DNA from: Paenibacillus sp. VTT E-133291
GTDB taxonomy: Bacteria > Bacillota > Bacilli > Paenibacillales > Paenibacillaceae
Direction: 5' to 3'
Assembly (NCBI RefSeq): GCF_002264395.1
Contig: NZ_NFVA01000001.1
Location: 224,642 to 288,641, forward strand
DNA: 64,000 nt
This document shows positions 46,260-55,041 of the stretch, in pieces. The notes under the pieces are model-generated. The model was not told the origin of the DNA and did not search any database. It was given only the letters and a program-made list of their open reading frames with translations. How positions within the stretch are numbered: position 1 is the first letter of the stretch; every line of letters starts with the position of its first letter. The position numbers and the translations under genes were made by a program.

Positions 46260-48923
46260 ATGTCCAATTTTGAAGTTTCAAATCTAAAAGTGAACTATAG
46301 AAAGAATCCGTTGGGAATTGATGATTTATACCCGCGGCTTAGTTGGTGGATCATTACAGAAATAAGGGGATTTATCCAATCTGCCTTTCAAGTTCAAGTC
46401 GCAAATGATCACAAATTCTTTTCAGAAATCATATGGGATTCTGAAAAGGCAGAGTCGGATAGCAATGTGCATATTGAATACGAAGGTCCCGCCTTACAGT
46501 CACGCACACGGTATTACTTTAGGGTTCGAGCTTGGGACAATCAAGGGATGGTTTCGGAATGGAGCAAACCTGCGTATTGGGAAACGGCATTGTTATCGGT
46601 AGATGAGTGGCAGGCAAAATGGATAGCAGCACCTCCGAGTCAACAAGAGAATGGGGCAGATCCTTGCGACTATATTCGTACGGAATTTTCAATCCCTGAT
46701 AATGTTGTATCAGCGCGTGTGTATGCAACGTCTCTTGGGATGTACCGCCTATATATAAATGGTATACCAGCAGATAATACGTTATTTAACCCTGGTTGGA
46801 CCAGTTATAATAAACGGCTTCAGTATCAGACCTATGACGTGACTTCTTTGGTTGCTGCTGGTAATAACGCTCTTGGTTGCATAGTGGGAAACGGGTGGTA
46901 TAAAGGATATTTAGCTTGGGAAGGGAAGAAAGACATCTTTGGTGAAGATCGTGCTGTGCTTATCCAGCTACACATCACCTTATCCGATGGTTCTGAACAA
47001 ATCATTATATCGGATGACAACTGGCGTACTTCTACAGGTCCACTTTTGATGTCGGAGTTGTATCATGGCGAAACGTATGATGCGAGGCTCGAGGTAGAAG
47101 GTTGGTCTTCTCCCGGTTATGAAGATGTAAAGTGGGAAAGGACTATTCTCAAGGACCGTCCAGACACTTCATTAATTGCTCAGGAAAACGAACCGACCAG
47201 GATTATAGAAACCATCAAGCCTATCGCAGTCATTACTACACCTAAAGGCGAACACGTGCTGGATATGGGACAAAATATGGTTGGATGGGTAAGATTTACG
47301 GTTCATGCAGAGGCTGGAACGATAATCACTTTAGAACATGCTGAGGTGTTGGACCTCGAAGGGAACTTCTACACCGGAAATTTACGATCTGCAAAGCAGA
47401 CTGTTACTTATATATGCCATGGCGGGGAGGTAGAAACGTTTGAACCGTATTTATCCTTCCAAGGATTCCGTTATGTAAAAGTGACAGGCAGCATACCGCT
47501 AGATCAATTATTGGAACAATTCATCGGCTGCGTCATCCATACGGACTTGGAGCAAACGGGGAATTTCAACTGTTCAGATGAACTCTTGAATCAGCTTCAG
47601 CACAACATCTTATGGGGACAAAAGGGGAATTTTCTAGATATCCCGACAGATTGCCCTCAACGGGACGAAAGATTGGGATGGACGGGGGATGCTCAAGTCT
47701 TTATTCGCACATCTGCCTTCAACATGAATGTCGTCCCGTTCTTTGAAAAGTGGCTAAAGGATTTGGCCGCGGATCAGGAAGAGAACGGAAGAGTTCCTCA
47801 TGTTATTCCCGATGTGCCAACGGCAGGATATGGCTCTGCTGCTTGGGGAGACGCCGCAGTAATTTGTCCTTGGACGCTTTATCAATGTTATGGAGACAGC
47901 CGTGTGTTGAAAACGCAATATCCCAGTATGAAAGCATGGGTCGAGTATATTCGGGTGCAAGGTGAAGACGAAAATCTATGGAATACAGGTTTTCACTTCG
48001 GAGATTGGTTAGGTCTGGATGCAAAAGAAAACAGCTACGTCGGAGCAACACCCAAAGAGTTGATCGCTACCGCGTTCTATGCTTATTCAACGGAATTGCT
48101 AGCTAAGACAGCGGCTGTCATTGGAAAACCCCAAGATGCCTTAAAATATGAAGCATTGCATGAGAAGATTGTTCTGGCATTTCGTCAAGAGTTCGTAACA
48201 CCAAATGGTCGGGTAGCCTCACCGACACAAACTGCGTATACAATTGCCCTTATGTTTGACTTATTAGAGGAAAAGGATCGTCATCGAACGGCCAAGATGC
48301 TAGCCGACCACATCGAAGAAAATGGAGTGCACCTAACGACCGGCTTTGTGGGCACTCCCTATTTGTGTCTAGTCCTCTCTAGATTCGGTTATACGGATGT
48401 AGCCTACCAATTGGTACTGCAGAAAGAGTATCCTTCCTGGTTATATTCTGTAATCCAAGGGGCGACAACCATTTGGGAACATTGGGATGGAATAAAACAG
48501 GACGGTTCGTTCTGGAGCGATGATATGAACTCCTATAACCATTATGCTTACGGCGCTATTGGAGATTGGCTCTATCGCACTGCCGGTGGCATCGAACTAT
48601 TAGAACCAGGCTATAAAAAAATACGGATCCAGCCGCAGATCGGGGAACATTTGACATGGGTTGATGCTTCGCTTGAATCTGTCTATGGAACGATCAAGGT
48701 AACTTGGAAAAAACAGAACGAAGATTCAGTAGAAATGCATGTGCTGATTCCATCCAATACAACAGCTGAGATTATTATTCCAACGATGAAGCAGGACAGT
48801 ATTTTGGAGTCTGGGACACCAATAGAACAAGTCATAAGTCTATCCAGAGTGGAACAAATTTCAGAAGGGCAAAAACTAATGGTTGGATCCGGGGATTATC
48901 ACTTTACGTTTTCTATTAGTTAA
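46260..48923 (+). CDS. GH78 alpha-L-rhamnosidase
   Basis: An 887-residue, signal-less enzyme with the standard GH78 order: fibronectin-like segment (1-110), the N-terminal rhamnosidase beta-sandwich (about 120-300), the central concanavalin-like domain with LDMGQNMVGWVRF (about 325-430), the (alpha/alpha)6 catalytic domain starting FNCSDELLNQLQHNILWGQKGNFLDIPTDCPQRDERLGWTGD (Glu470 in the acid motif) and a C-terminal sandwich. GGGAGG precedes the ATG. It hydrolyses terminal alpha-rhamnose from imported glycosides. Next to the divergent AraC gene it forms a small rhamnoside module separate from the regulon at 1-31 kb. Confidence 0.9.
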   Translation: MSNFEVSNLKVNYRKNPLGIDDLYPRLSWWIITEIRGFIQSAFQVQVANDHKFFSEIIWDSEKAESDSNVHIEYEGPALQSRTRYYFRVRAWDNQGMVSEWSKPAYWETALLSVDEWQAKWIAAPPSQQENGADPCDYIRTEFSIPDNVVSARVYATSLGMYRLYINGIPADNTLFNPGWTSYNKRLQYQTYDVTSLVAAGNNALGCIVGNGWYKGYLAWEGKKDIFGEDRAVLIQLHITLSDGSEQIIISDDNWRTSTGPLLMSELYHGETYDARLEVEGWSSPGYEDVKWERTILKDRPDTSLIAQENEPTRIIETIKPIAVITTPKGEHVLDMGQNMVGWVRFTVHAEAGTIITLEHAEVLDLEGNFYTGNLRSAKQTVTYICHGGEVETFEPYLSFQGFRYVKVTGSIPLDQLLEQFIGCVIHTDLEQTGNFNCSDELLNQLQHNILWGQKGNFLDIPTDCPQRDERLGWTGDAQVFIRTSAFNMNVVPFFEKWLKDLAADQEENGRVPHVIPDVPTAGYGSAAWGDAAVICPWTLYQCYGDSRVLKTQYPSMKAWVEYIRVQGEDENLWNTGFHFGDWLGLDAKENSYVGATPKELIATAFYAYSTELLAKTAAVIGKPQDALKYEALHEKIVLAFRQEFVTPNGRVASPTQTAYTIALMFDLLEEKDRHRTAKMLADHIEENGVHLTTGFVGTPYLCLVLSRFGYTDVAYQLVLQKEYPSWLYSVIQGATTIWEHWDGIKQDGSFWSDDMNSYNHYAYGAIGDWLYRTAGGIELLEPGYKKIRIQPQIGEHLTWVDASLESVYGTIKVTWKKQNEDSVEMHVLIPSNTTAEIIIPTMKQDSILESGTPIEQVISLSRVEQISEGQKLMVGSGDYHFTFSIS

Positions 48924-49002
48924 AGTTTGTATATGGAAGAGGATTAGTCTTGATTCTTCTTCATTAGCTGATGCTGAAGATTTCTATATCATTGGGGGTT
49001 AG

Positions 49003-49052
49003 TTGACATTTAGTCTAATTAGACTAATAATATAAACAGTCTAATTAGACTA
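49003..49052 (+). promoter_or_regulatory. Promoter with twin AGTCTAATTAGACT operators
   Basis: TTGACA at 49003-49008 is followed by TAATAA (49025-49030) or TAATAT (49028-49033) as -10. Two perfect 14-bp palindromes AGTCTAATTAGACT lie at 49012-49025, in the spacer, and at 49038-49051, over the probable start, centres 26 bp apart. A bound repressor would block initiation. The PadR protein encoded second in this operon is the obvious candidate. Confidence 0.7.
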
Positions 49053-49072
49053 TTGAAGAGAGGATGAGAATA

Positions 49073-49921
49073 ATGATCAAATCATTTTTAATGATTGGAC
49101 AGTCAAATATGGCTGGACGAGGATTTATACATGAAGTACCCCCAATTTATAACGAGAGAATCCAAATGCTACGTAATGGTAGATGGCAAATGATGGCTGA
49201 ACCTATTAATTATGACCGTCCTGTTTCAGGAATAAGTCTGGCTGGATCATTTGCGGATGCATGGTGTCGTGAAAATGAAGAAGACATCATTGGCTTAATT
49301 CCTTGTGCTGAGGGTGGGAGCAGCATTGATGAATGGGCTGTAGATGGGGCGCTTTTTAAACATGCATTACAAGAAACTAAATTTGCTATGCAAAATAGTG
49401 AATTATCAGGGGTTTTATGGCATCAAGGAGAAAGTGATAGTAGTAATGGCAACTACAAAGTCTATTATCAGAAATTACTTTTAATATTTACGGCGCTTAG
49501 AAAAGAGTTAGATGCTCCAAATATTCCATTTATAATGGGTGGCCTAGGGGATTTTTTAGGCAAAGAAGGGTTCGGGAAACATTGTACTGAATATGAGTTG
49601 ATGAATCAAGAGTTACAAAAATATGCTTTTGAACAAGATGATTGTTACTTTGTTACAGCTTCAGGTTTAACTTCTAATCCGGATGGTATTCATATCGATG
49701 CAATATCTCAAAGAAAATTTGGGTTGCGATATTTTGAAGCCTTTATTAATAAGCAACATGTACTTGAGCCGCTAATTAATGAACATGAGTTGTTAAGTCG
49801 CCATAATGCAAGAATACACACTAAAGCGGAAAAAATGTATATATTGAGCATGGATTTTGCATTAGGAAAAATATCATTTGATGAATTTCAAGCCCAGTTT
49901 GTACAAATCAACAATGAGTAA
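49073..49921 (+). CDS. SASA-type carbohydrate acetylesterase
   Basis: About 282 residues from ATG 49073, nine nt after AGAGAGG (an ATG at 49064 touches that site). An SGNH-like sialate O-acetylesterase (SASA/CE6-type) fold: block I MIGQSNMAGRG with nucleophile Ser11, block III WHQGESD, and NPDGIHID with the catalytic Asp and His. There is no signal peptide, so it deacetylates intracellular sugars. About 45 extra C-terminal residues follow the domain (MYILSMDFALGKISFDEFQAQF). Its base composition is more AT-rich than the glycosidase genes upstream, as is that of the PadR gene behind it. Confidence 0.8.
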   Translation: MIKSFLMIGQSNMAGRGFIHEVPPIYNERIQMLRNGRWQMMAEPINYDRPVSGISLAGSFADAWCRENEEDIIGLIPCAEGGSSIDEWAVDGALFKHALQETKFAMQNSELSGVLWHQGESDSSNGNYKVYYQKLLLIFTALRKELDAPNIPFIMGGLGDFLGKEGFGKHCTEYELMNQELQKYAFEQDDCYFVTASGLTSNPDGIHIDAISQRKFGLRYFEAFINKQHVLEPLINEHELLSRHNARIHTKAEKMYILSMDFALGKISFDEFQAQFVQINNE

Positions 49922-49959
49922 AATACAATACCTAGTAGCATTTTGACGGAGGCGCTGAG

Positions 49960-50475
49960 TTGATAATATTGCTAATTTTAGGATTATTAAAACAAAATCC
50001 AGGGGCTCACGGTTATGAATTGTTATCCTTAATGGAAGAAAAACACTATAAATATATAGTGAATTTCACCAAAGGGTCTTTTTATTATAATCTTGGGCAA
50101 TTAGTAGAGAAAAAGTATATTGTAAAAGTTGACCAAAGAGACAACACCAGAGAGACGCATAATTATAACATCACTGAATTAGGGGAAAAAGAGTTTGAAA
50201 AGTTGATGTTCAAATATGGGTCTAAGACAGACTATATAAACCTATCTTTTTATGTAGCCATGTTATTTTCAGATGAATATAAAAAAGAAGAGCTAACTAA
50301 ATTAATAGAAATACAAATTGAACAAACTAAGAATAAGATATCTTTAATACAGCTATCTCTTGAGAACGATGAAAATATCACTGCTTATTTTAAAAAAATG
50401 TTAGAAAATTCACTTTCCCACCATATAGTAAATGTTCAATGGTTTGAAGGATTGCTTGAAGATATAAAAAAGTGA
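49960..50475 (+). CDS. PadR-family transcriptional regulator
   Basis: A 171-residue repressor starting at TTG 49960 after ACGGAGG. The winged helix shows LILGLLKQNPGAHGYELLSLMEEK and GSFYYNLGQLVEKKYIVKV, then an antiparallel coiled-coil C-terminal region used for dimerisation. It lies 38 bp after the esterase gene in the same operon. The twin AGTCTAATTAGACT sites at the operon promoter fit autoregulation. Confidence 0.8.
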   Translation: MIILLILGLLKQNPGAHGYELLSLMEEKHYKYIVNFTKGSFYYNLGQLVEKKYIVKVDQRDNTRETHNYNITELGEKEFEKLMFKYGSKTDYINLSFYVAMLFSDEYKKEELTKLIEIQIEQTKNKISLIQLSLENDENITAYFKKMLENSLSHHIVNVQWFEGLLEDIKK

Positions 50476-50500
50476 AAACTGATCACTAAATAGTCCTATA

Positions 50501-50530
50501 AGAAACCCGCGCTCCGTGTGGGTTCTTTAT
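50501..50530 (+). terminator. Probable terminator
   Basis: AAACCCGC pairs with GTGGGTT around a short loop, followed by CTTTATTTT, shortly after the PadR stop codon. Confidence 0.5.
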
Positions 50531-50581
50531 TTTGTTTGCAAGTTTTTTAGACAAGGCTCCGGTAACAATCAGCAACATACT

Positions 50582-50675
50582 AACGGTACCTGTAAAAAAC
50601 ATTTTGACATATCTAACAGGTACCGTTATAATAAAAACCAACAGGTACCGTCACAAAGATTAACAGGTACCATAA
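50582..50675 (+). promoter_or_regulatory. Consensus promoter flanked by four GGTACC operators
   Basis: TTGACA (50604-50609) and TATAAT (50627-50632) are 17 bp apart, a perfect sigma-A promoter. Four copies of an ACAGGTACCGT-type site lie at 50582-50595 (inverted), 50615-50628 (inside the spacer), 50640-50653 and 50662-50675; GGTACC centres are 34, 25 and 22 bp apart. The first is the reverse complement of the second with one change. The MarR gene starts 21 bp after the last site, so autorepression is expected. Confidence 0.75.
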
Positions 50676-50696
50676 AAACTTTATGGAGGACCCAAT

Positions 50697-51380
50697 ATGG
50701 ACATGAATACTGAATTATATGAAAAACTCGCGAAACTGCAATGGCTGCTGCAACGACAACACTTAAAAACACACGCTGCTGTGGGCCCTATGGCTGACAC
50801 ATCCCGCGGGCAAGGCAGGATACTGGCATTTCTCCGGATGAAAGATGGTATCAGCACCAAAGATTTATCCTATATGCTGGACATCCGTGTATCATCCCTC
50901 AATGAATTGCTTGCAAAATTGGAGAAAGCTGAATATATCACCCGTAAGCCATCAGAAACAGACAAACGCATCATGTTGATTTACCTAACCCAAAAAGGAC
51001 AAGAGGAAGAGGGGCAAGAGATAGACAATGTCAACATATTTTCTAGCCTATCTTCAGAAGAGCAGGTTGCTTTCGGGGATTACTTAACCCGCGTAATTAT
51101 GGCTTTAGAAGAAGAGCTTGGAACGGACGGAGAACGTGATGTAATGGCAATGTGGATGGAGGCCGCAAAGGAGCGTATGGGTACAGAGGAATTCGAAAAA
51201 TTAATGGCCATGCGTGGACAAATGCAAAGAATGTGGGGGAATTCTAGGGACGAACGCTTTAGCGGAAGGTTCCCTGGCTTTGGCGGGGAAGGGCATCGAG
51301 ACATGCGCGGATTCGTCTGGCCTTCCAGAGATGGCAGAAATTCATCACCAGACAAGTCACCTGATTCGGACGATAAGTAA
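50697..51380 (+). CDS. MarR-family regulator with long C-terminal tail
   Basis: A 227-residue protein; GGAGG precedes ATG 50697. The winged helix has GRILAFLRMKDGISTKDLSYMLDIRVSSLNELLAKLEKAEYITRKPSETDKRIMLIYLTQKG, the MarR core with the DKR wing. The usual family length is about 145, so roughly 75 extra residues form a Met/Arg/Gly-rich tail after the dimerisation helix (EFEKLMAMRGQMQRMW, then SGRFPGFGGEGHRD). It should repress its own promoter and the MATE exporter downstream, with a drug or metabolite as inducer. Confidence 0.82.
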   Translation: MDMNTELYEKLAKLQWLLQRQHLKTHAAVGPMADTSRGQGRILAFLRMKDGISTKDLSYMLDIRVSSLNELLAKLEKAEYITRKPSETDKRIMLIYLTQKGQEEEGQEIDNVNIFSSLSSEEQVAFGDYLTRVIMALEEELGTDGERDVMAMWMEAAKERMGTEEFEKLMAMRGQMQRMWGNSRDERFSGRFPGFGGEGHRDMRGFVWPSRDGRNSSPDKSPDSDDK

Positions 51381-51624
51381 GCAGAGTCTTTTCCACAAAC
51401 AGTAGCAGTGGCTTAGCCTTTCACAAGAGAAAGATGAACGGCAAAGGAAGCATAATGACGTACTTTCTTGGATACTGAAGAACAGTCCAATTTCGCACAC
51501 CAACCCTGTAAAGTTGTTGTTACGGTATGGGGTTGGTTGTTGCTGCGTTATGGTTCATATTTAATTAATAGTTAGAATTCTAAGTAATTTAAGTACCCAA
51601 TAAATGAAGAAAGTGGTGACCCAC

Positions 51625-52974
51625 ATGGACGCAGAAAACCTCCATTACTTTGAAAAAGCACCTATCGCAAAAGCCGTCGCTCACTTCGGTATACCGATGA
51701 TGTTAGGCATGTCAATGAGTGTCATATATTCAATATTGAATGCCTATTTCCTTGGCACACTGGGCAATACGGCTATGTTAACCGCACTTGCACTAACCTT
51801 GCCGTTATTCGCGATCATTATGGCGCTAGGAAACTTGATTGGCATGGGCAGTGGTACATTTATCTCCCGCTTGCTAGGGGAGAAAAAATATGATGATGTA
51901 AAGCATGTATCATCATTCGCTTTTTACAGCAGTTTAGTAATCGGTCTTATCGTGATGGCTGTTGGCCTCCCGTTGATTGATCCAATAGTTCATGGCCTGG
52001 GAGCGACGCCCGACTCCTTCGGATTTACAAAGGACTATGTAACGATTATGCTTATCGGCTCACCATTCGTTGTATTATGCTTCACACTTGAGAATATCGT
52101 GCGCTCGGAAGGTTCAGCAATCATATCGATGATCGGGATGATTCTAAGTGTCGTCGTGAATATTATTCTTGATGCGCTAGTTATCTTCGTCTTCCATTGG
52201 GACGTGATTGGTGTTGCGACGGCTACGGTCATCTCTAACTTGGTTGCTAGCACATTCTACGCCTACCATTTGGGTTATAAAAGCCAATTCTTAACTATCT
52301 CTTTAAAATGGTTCAAAGCTACCAAGGAAATACTGAGCAATGTATTCAAAATCGGAGTTCCCGTCTTTATTATGAGTATCTTCTTGGGTGCAATGTCACT
52401 CGTATTGAACCATTTTCTTGTCGAATATGGAGATCAAGCCATAGCCGGCTTCGGAATTTCATCACGTTTATTGCAATTACCTGAGTGCATTCTGATGGGT
52501 TTATGCGAGGGTGTCGTACCGCTCATTGCCTTCTCTTTTACAGCGAATAAATTACGCATGAAGCATACCATCGGATTCACGATCAAAGCGATTATAGCTT
52601 TAGCTGTCGTGTTCGGCGTTATCGTCTATCTGATTTCCGACCACTTAATTGGCTTATTTACGAATGACCTGCAATTAATTGAAATGGGCAGCTATATTCT
52701 GCATGTGACATTCTTATCGTTGTTCATTACAGGAATGACTTCGTTGTTTACCGGGATCTTCCAAGCTACAGCGCAAGGAACTGCTGCGTTTATAATGTCA
52801 ATTATTCAAGGGGTTACTCTGATCCCTGTGTTGTATATAGCCAATCAAATGAATGGTTTTCATGGTGTGATCTGGTCGCTCGTCATTTCGGATGCCGTTG
52901 CCTTCCTGGTTGGTGCCATCATGCTGTATGTTCTTCGGAACAAGATGCAACCAGATTTAGATGCTTTAGCATAG
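51625..52974 (+). CDS. MATE-family multidrug exporter
   Basis: About 449 residues with 12 hydrophobic helices in two MatE repeats. I prefer ATG 51625 (AAAGTGGTGA upstream); an ATG at 51604 would add seven residues but has no ribosome site. Recognisable segments include GNLIGMGSGTFISRLLGEKKYDDV in the first repeat and GLCEGVVPLIAFSFTANK in the second. It exports cationic drugs or metabolites using a sodium or proton gradient. The 240-bp leader after the MarR gene has an inverted repeat CCAACCC/GGGTTGG (51500-51536) that may attenuate transcription. Confidence 0.85.
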   Translation: MDAENLHYFEKAPIAKAVAHFGIPMMLGMSMSVIYSILNAYFLGTLGNTAMLTALALTLPLFAIIMALGNLIGMGSGTFISRLLGEKKYDDVKHVSSFAFYSSLVIGLIVMAVGLPLIDPIVHGLGATPDSFGFTKDYVTIMLIGSPFVVLCFTLENIVRSEGSAIISMIGMILSVVVNIILDALVIFVFHWDVIGVATATVISNLVASTFYAYHLGYKSQFLTISLKWFKATKEILSNVFKIGVPVFIMSIFLGAMSLVLNHFLVEYGDQAIAGFGISSRLLQLPECILMGLCEGVVPLIAFSFTANKLRMKHTIGFTIKAIIALAVVFGVIVYLISDHLIGLFTNDLQLIEMGSYILHVTFLSLFITGMTSLFTGIFQATAQGTAAFIMSIIQGVTLIPVLYIANQMNGFHGVIWSLVISDAVAFLVGAIMLYVLRNKMQPDLDALA

Positions 52975-53071
52975 TAGAATAAGCGAAAAAGGAACCGATT
53001 TATTTAAACTCCGTTTTTTTTTTGCCCGTAGGAAGAATCGCTGCTAAAATAATATGCAATAATAATATACA

Positions 53072-53104
53072 CAAAAGAAGCCATCTTGTAGGTGGCTTCT
53101 TTTG
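53072..53104. terminator. Bidirectional terminator
   Basis: CAAAAGAAGCCA (53072-53083) pairs with TGGCTTCTTTTG (53093-53104). It lies between the convergent MATE and biotin ligase genes and has T-rich flanks on both strands. Confidence 0.8.
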
Positions 53105-53145
53105 CGAAAACGTCATAAGCTAGCCTATCTTAAAAAGAACAACAG

Positions 53146-54123
53146 CTAAATTTTAACGCTGACTTCTCCATTTGAAAGATATTCCTCGTCACCATTCTCA
53201 TATCTGACTTTCAAATGGCAATCGTTATCGATATCAAGGGCTGTTGCCTTAAGCTGTTCATTATTCTTTATCACTGTTACGGGTTTGCCAAGTGAAATTA
53301 ACCGTTTTCTATATTCGGAAAGAAACAATCTGTCCTTTAATTGCTCATAATATCCCATAAAATTGTTCAGTACTTCTGCTACCAGTCGGTTGCGGAGATC
53401 ACCATAAGAATTATTTTCAGAAATTACAGTTGTTGCAATCTCGGTAAGGTCGTTAGGAAAGCCGTCGAACGGTAGTGCTACATTGATACCAATACCAAGT
53501 ACGGCATAATCAAGCCAGCCGTTTTCCAGTGACACGGATGCTTCAGTAAGAATCCCGCACACCTTTTTACCTTCCATGAAGACATCATTCACCCATTTAA
53601 TCTGTGTTTCTTTACCGGATACACTCTCGATAGAAAGGGCAACAGCAACAGCGGCGCAAGTGGTTAGCAGAGCGGAATCTGTTGCTGACAACTTGGGACG
53701 CAGCAGGATGCTCATATAGATTCCTGTTCCCGGTGGAGAAAAGAATTTCCGGCCCATTCTCCCGCGCCCAGCGGTCTGTTCTTCGGAAAGGATTACCTTA
53801 CCCTCAGCTTCTCCATTTGAGGCAAGGCTTTTCACGGCTTCATTCGTTGAAGATATTGTCTTAAAGACTTCTACTCGTAACTTTTGCCCCTGGGTATTCA
53901 GATATTTTGAAATTGCACTGGCAGATAGGATATCTGTTTGAGGTGACATGGAATACCCTTTATTGGTTACAGCTTGTATGGAATATCCGTCTGTCTGTAA
54001 CGATTTTATGGCTTTCCAGACCGCACTGCGCGTCACGGATAACTGAACGGCTATTTCCTCGCCGGAAAAGTATTCACCCTTATTACTGTCGAGCAAGGCA
54101 AGAATATGTTCTTTTACTGTCAT
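53146..54123 (-). CDS. birA: Bifunctional biotin-protein ligase and repressor
   Basis: A 325-residue protein from ATG 54123, directly behind TTTTGGAGG; the longer ORF from 54219 contains that site. The N-terminal helix-turn-helix (GEEIAVQLSVTRSAVWKAIKSLQTDGY) is that of group II BirA. The ligase core has GRGRMGRKFFSPPGTGIYMSILLRP, KWVNDVF and GIGINVALP, and the C-terminal SH3-like domain closes it. It activates biotin to biotinyl-AMP, biotinylates carboxylases, and as a biotinyl-AMP-bound dimer represses biotin genes. The divergent bioY and the operator between them fit this. Confidence 0.92.
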   Translation of the reverse strand: MTVKEHILALLDSNKGEYFSGEEIAVQLSVTRSAVWKAIKSLQTDGYSIQAVTNKGYSMSPQTDILSASAISKYLNTQGQKLRVEVFKTISSTNEAVKSLASNGEAEGKVILSEEQTAGRGRMGRKFFSPPGTGIYMSILLRPKLSATDSALLTTCAAVAVALSIESVSGKETQIKWVNDVFMEGKKVCGILTEASVSLENGWLDYAVLGIGINVALPFDGFPNDLTEIATTVISENNSYGDLRNRLVAEVLNNFMGYYEQLKDRLFLSEYRKRLISLGKPVTVIKNNEQLKATALDIDNDCHLKVRYENGDEEYLSNGEVSVKI

Positions 54124-54249
54124 GAACTTAACCTCCAAAAGTATAACTCTCCGACCAAAATCCATCGAATATATTAACATCCAATAATTGCGACTGAATA
54201 CTCTAATTCTATATAACAATTGGAAAAACTCAAGTTTAGTATTTTATTC

Positions 54250-54285
54250 GATTGTGAACTATAAATAATATTATGGTTTACAATC
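54250..54285. promoter_or_regulatory. BirA operator
   Basis: GATTGTGAAC (54250-54259) and GTTTACAATC (54276-54285) are inverted half sites with a 16-bp AT-rich spacer, matching the Gram-positive BirA consensus TTGTWAAC-N14-16-GTTWACAA. It sits 85 bp before bioY and 127 bp before birA. Confidence 0.8.
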
Positions 54286-54369
54286 ATGAATATCTCCATT
54301 ATAATTCAGCTTACTGGACGTATTTACTAACCAGAATACAATTATTTATATCCAATGGAGGTCAATTTT

Positions 54370-54921
54370 TTGAAGACAAAAGAACTTATTTATGCTGCAT
54401 TATTCGCAGCACTTATCGCGGTGCTGGGCATGATTCCACCCATCCCCCTCGGTTTCATCCCCGTTCCGATCACTGCCCAGACGCTTGGTGTAATGTTAGC
54501 TGGATGTTTTCTGGGGAAACGGATGGGCGCCCTCAGTCTAGTCATTTTCATTATTCTGGTAGCCATTGGACTGCCTGTACTGACTGGTGGCCGCGGCGGA
54601 ATCGCAGTGCTCATTGGTCCTTCTGCTGGATACATATTTAGCTTCCCGATCGCGGCCGGTCTTATCGGCTGGTATTCTGAAAAAATCTGGCCGAAGGTCC
54701 GAACTTGGAAGCTGATAGTAATCAACCTGATCTTTGGTGTATTACTAGTGAGTCTGATTGGCGCCCCTATCATGGCATTGATAACAAATACGTCGATATG
54801 GGCCGGTCTTGTCGGAGCATTGGCCTTTCTTCCGGGAGACATCATCAAAGCCGTTATTGCAGCCGTTATAACGATGCAGCTGAAAGCAATTAGCCCTATT
54901 GAAGAAAAAACACAAATATAA
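54370..54921 (+). CDS. bioY: Biotin transporter substrate-binding S component
   Basis: A 183-residue membrane protein starting at TTG 54370, nine nt after GGAGG (54357-54361); the ATG at 54355 overlaps the ribosome site. Six hydrophobic helices carry the BioY features FIPVPITAQTLGVMLAG and TGGRGGIAVLIGPSAGYIFSFPIAAGLIG. BioY captures biotin and works with the shared ECF energy module (EcfA1A2T) or alone. Repression by the neighbouring BirA is expected. Confidence 0.92.
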   Translation: MKTKELIYAALFAALIAVLGMIPPIPLGFIPVPITAQTLGVMLAGCFLGKRMGALSLVIFIILVAIGLPVLTGGRGGIAVLIGPSAGYIFSFPIAAGLIGWYSEKIWPKVRTWKLIVINLIFGVLLVSLIGAPIMALITNTSIWAGLVGALAFLPGDIIKAVIAAVITMQLKAISPIEEKTQI

Positions 54922-54930
54922 TGTGATGTG

Positions 54931-54961
54931 AAACTCGGGTAAATGAAACCCGAGTTTTTTT
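54931..54961 (+). terminator. Rho-independent terminator
   Basis: AAACTCGGGT (54931-54940) pairs with ACCCGAGTTT, followed by a T run. Ends bioY. Confidence 0.9.
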
Positions 54962-55041
54962 ATTGAAAAATATTAGGGTTATAGATGTGAATTTGTTTAT
55001 ACTATAAAAATTAAAATGAAATTGAAATAGGGTGGATAACC

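Noticed and set aside
50582..50675. Riboswitch leader
   Set aside because: The repeats are short identical palindromes at and after the promoter, better explained as repressor operators than as RNA structure.
54390..54848. 152-codon minus-strand ORF
   Set aside because: Antisense to bioY with no family match.
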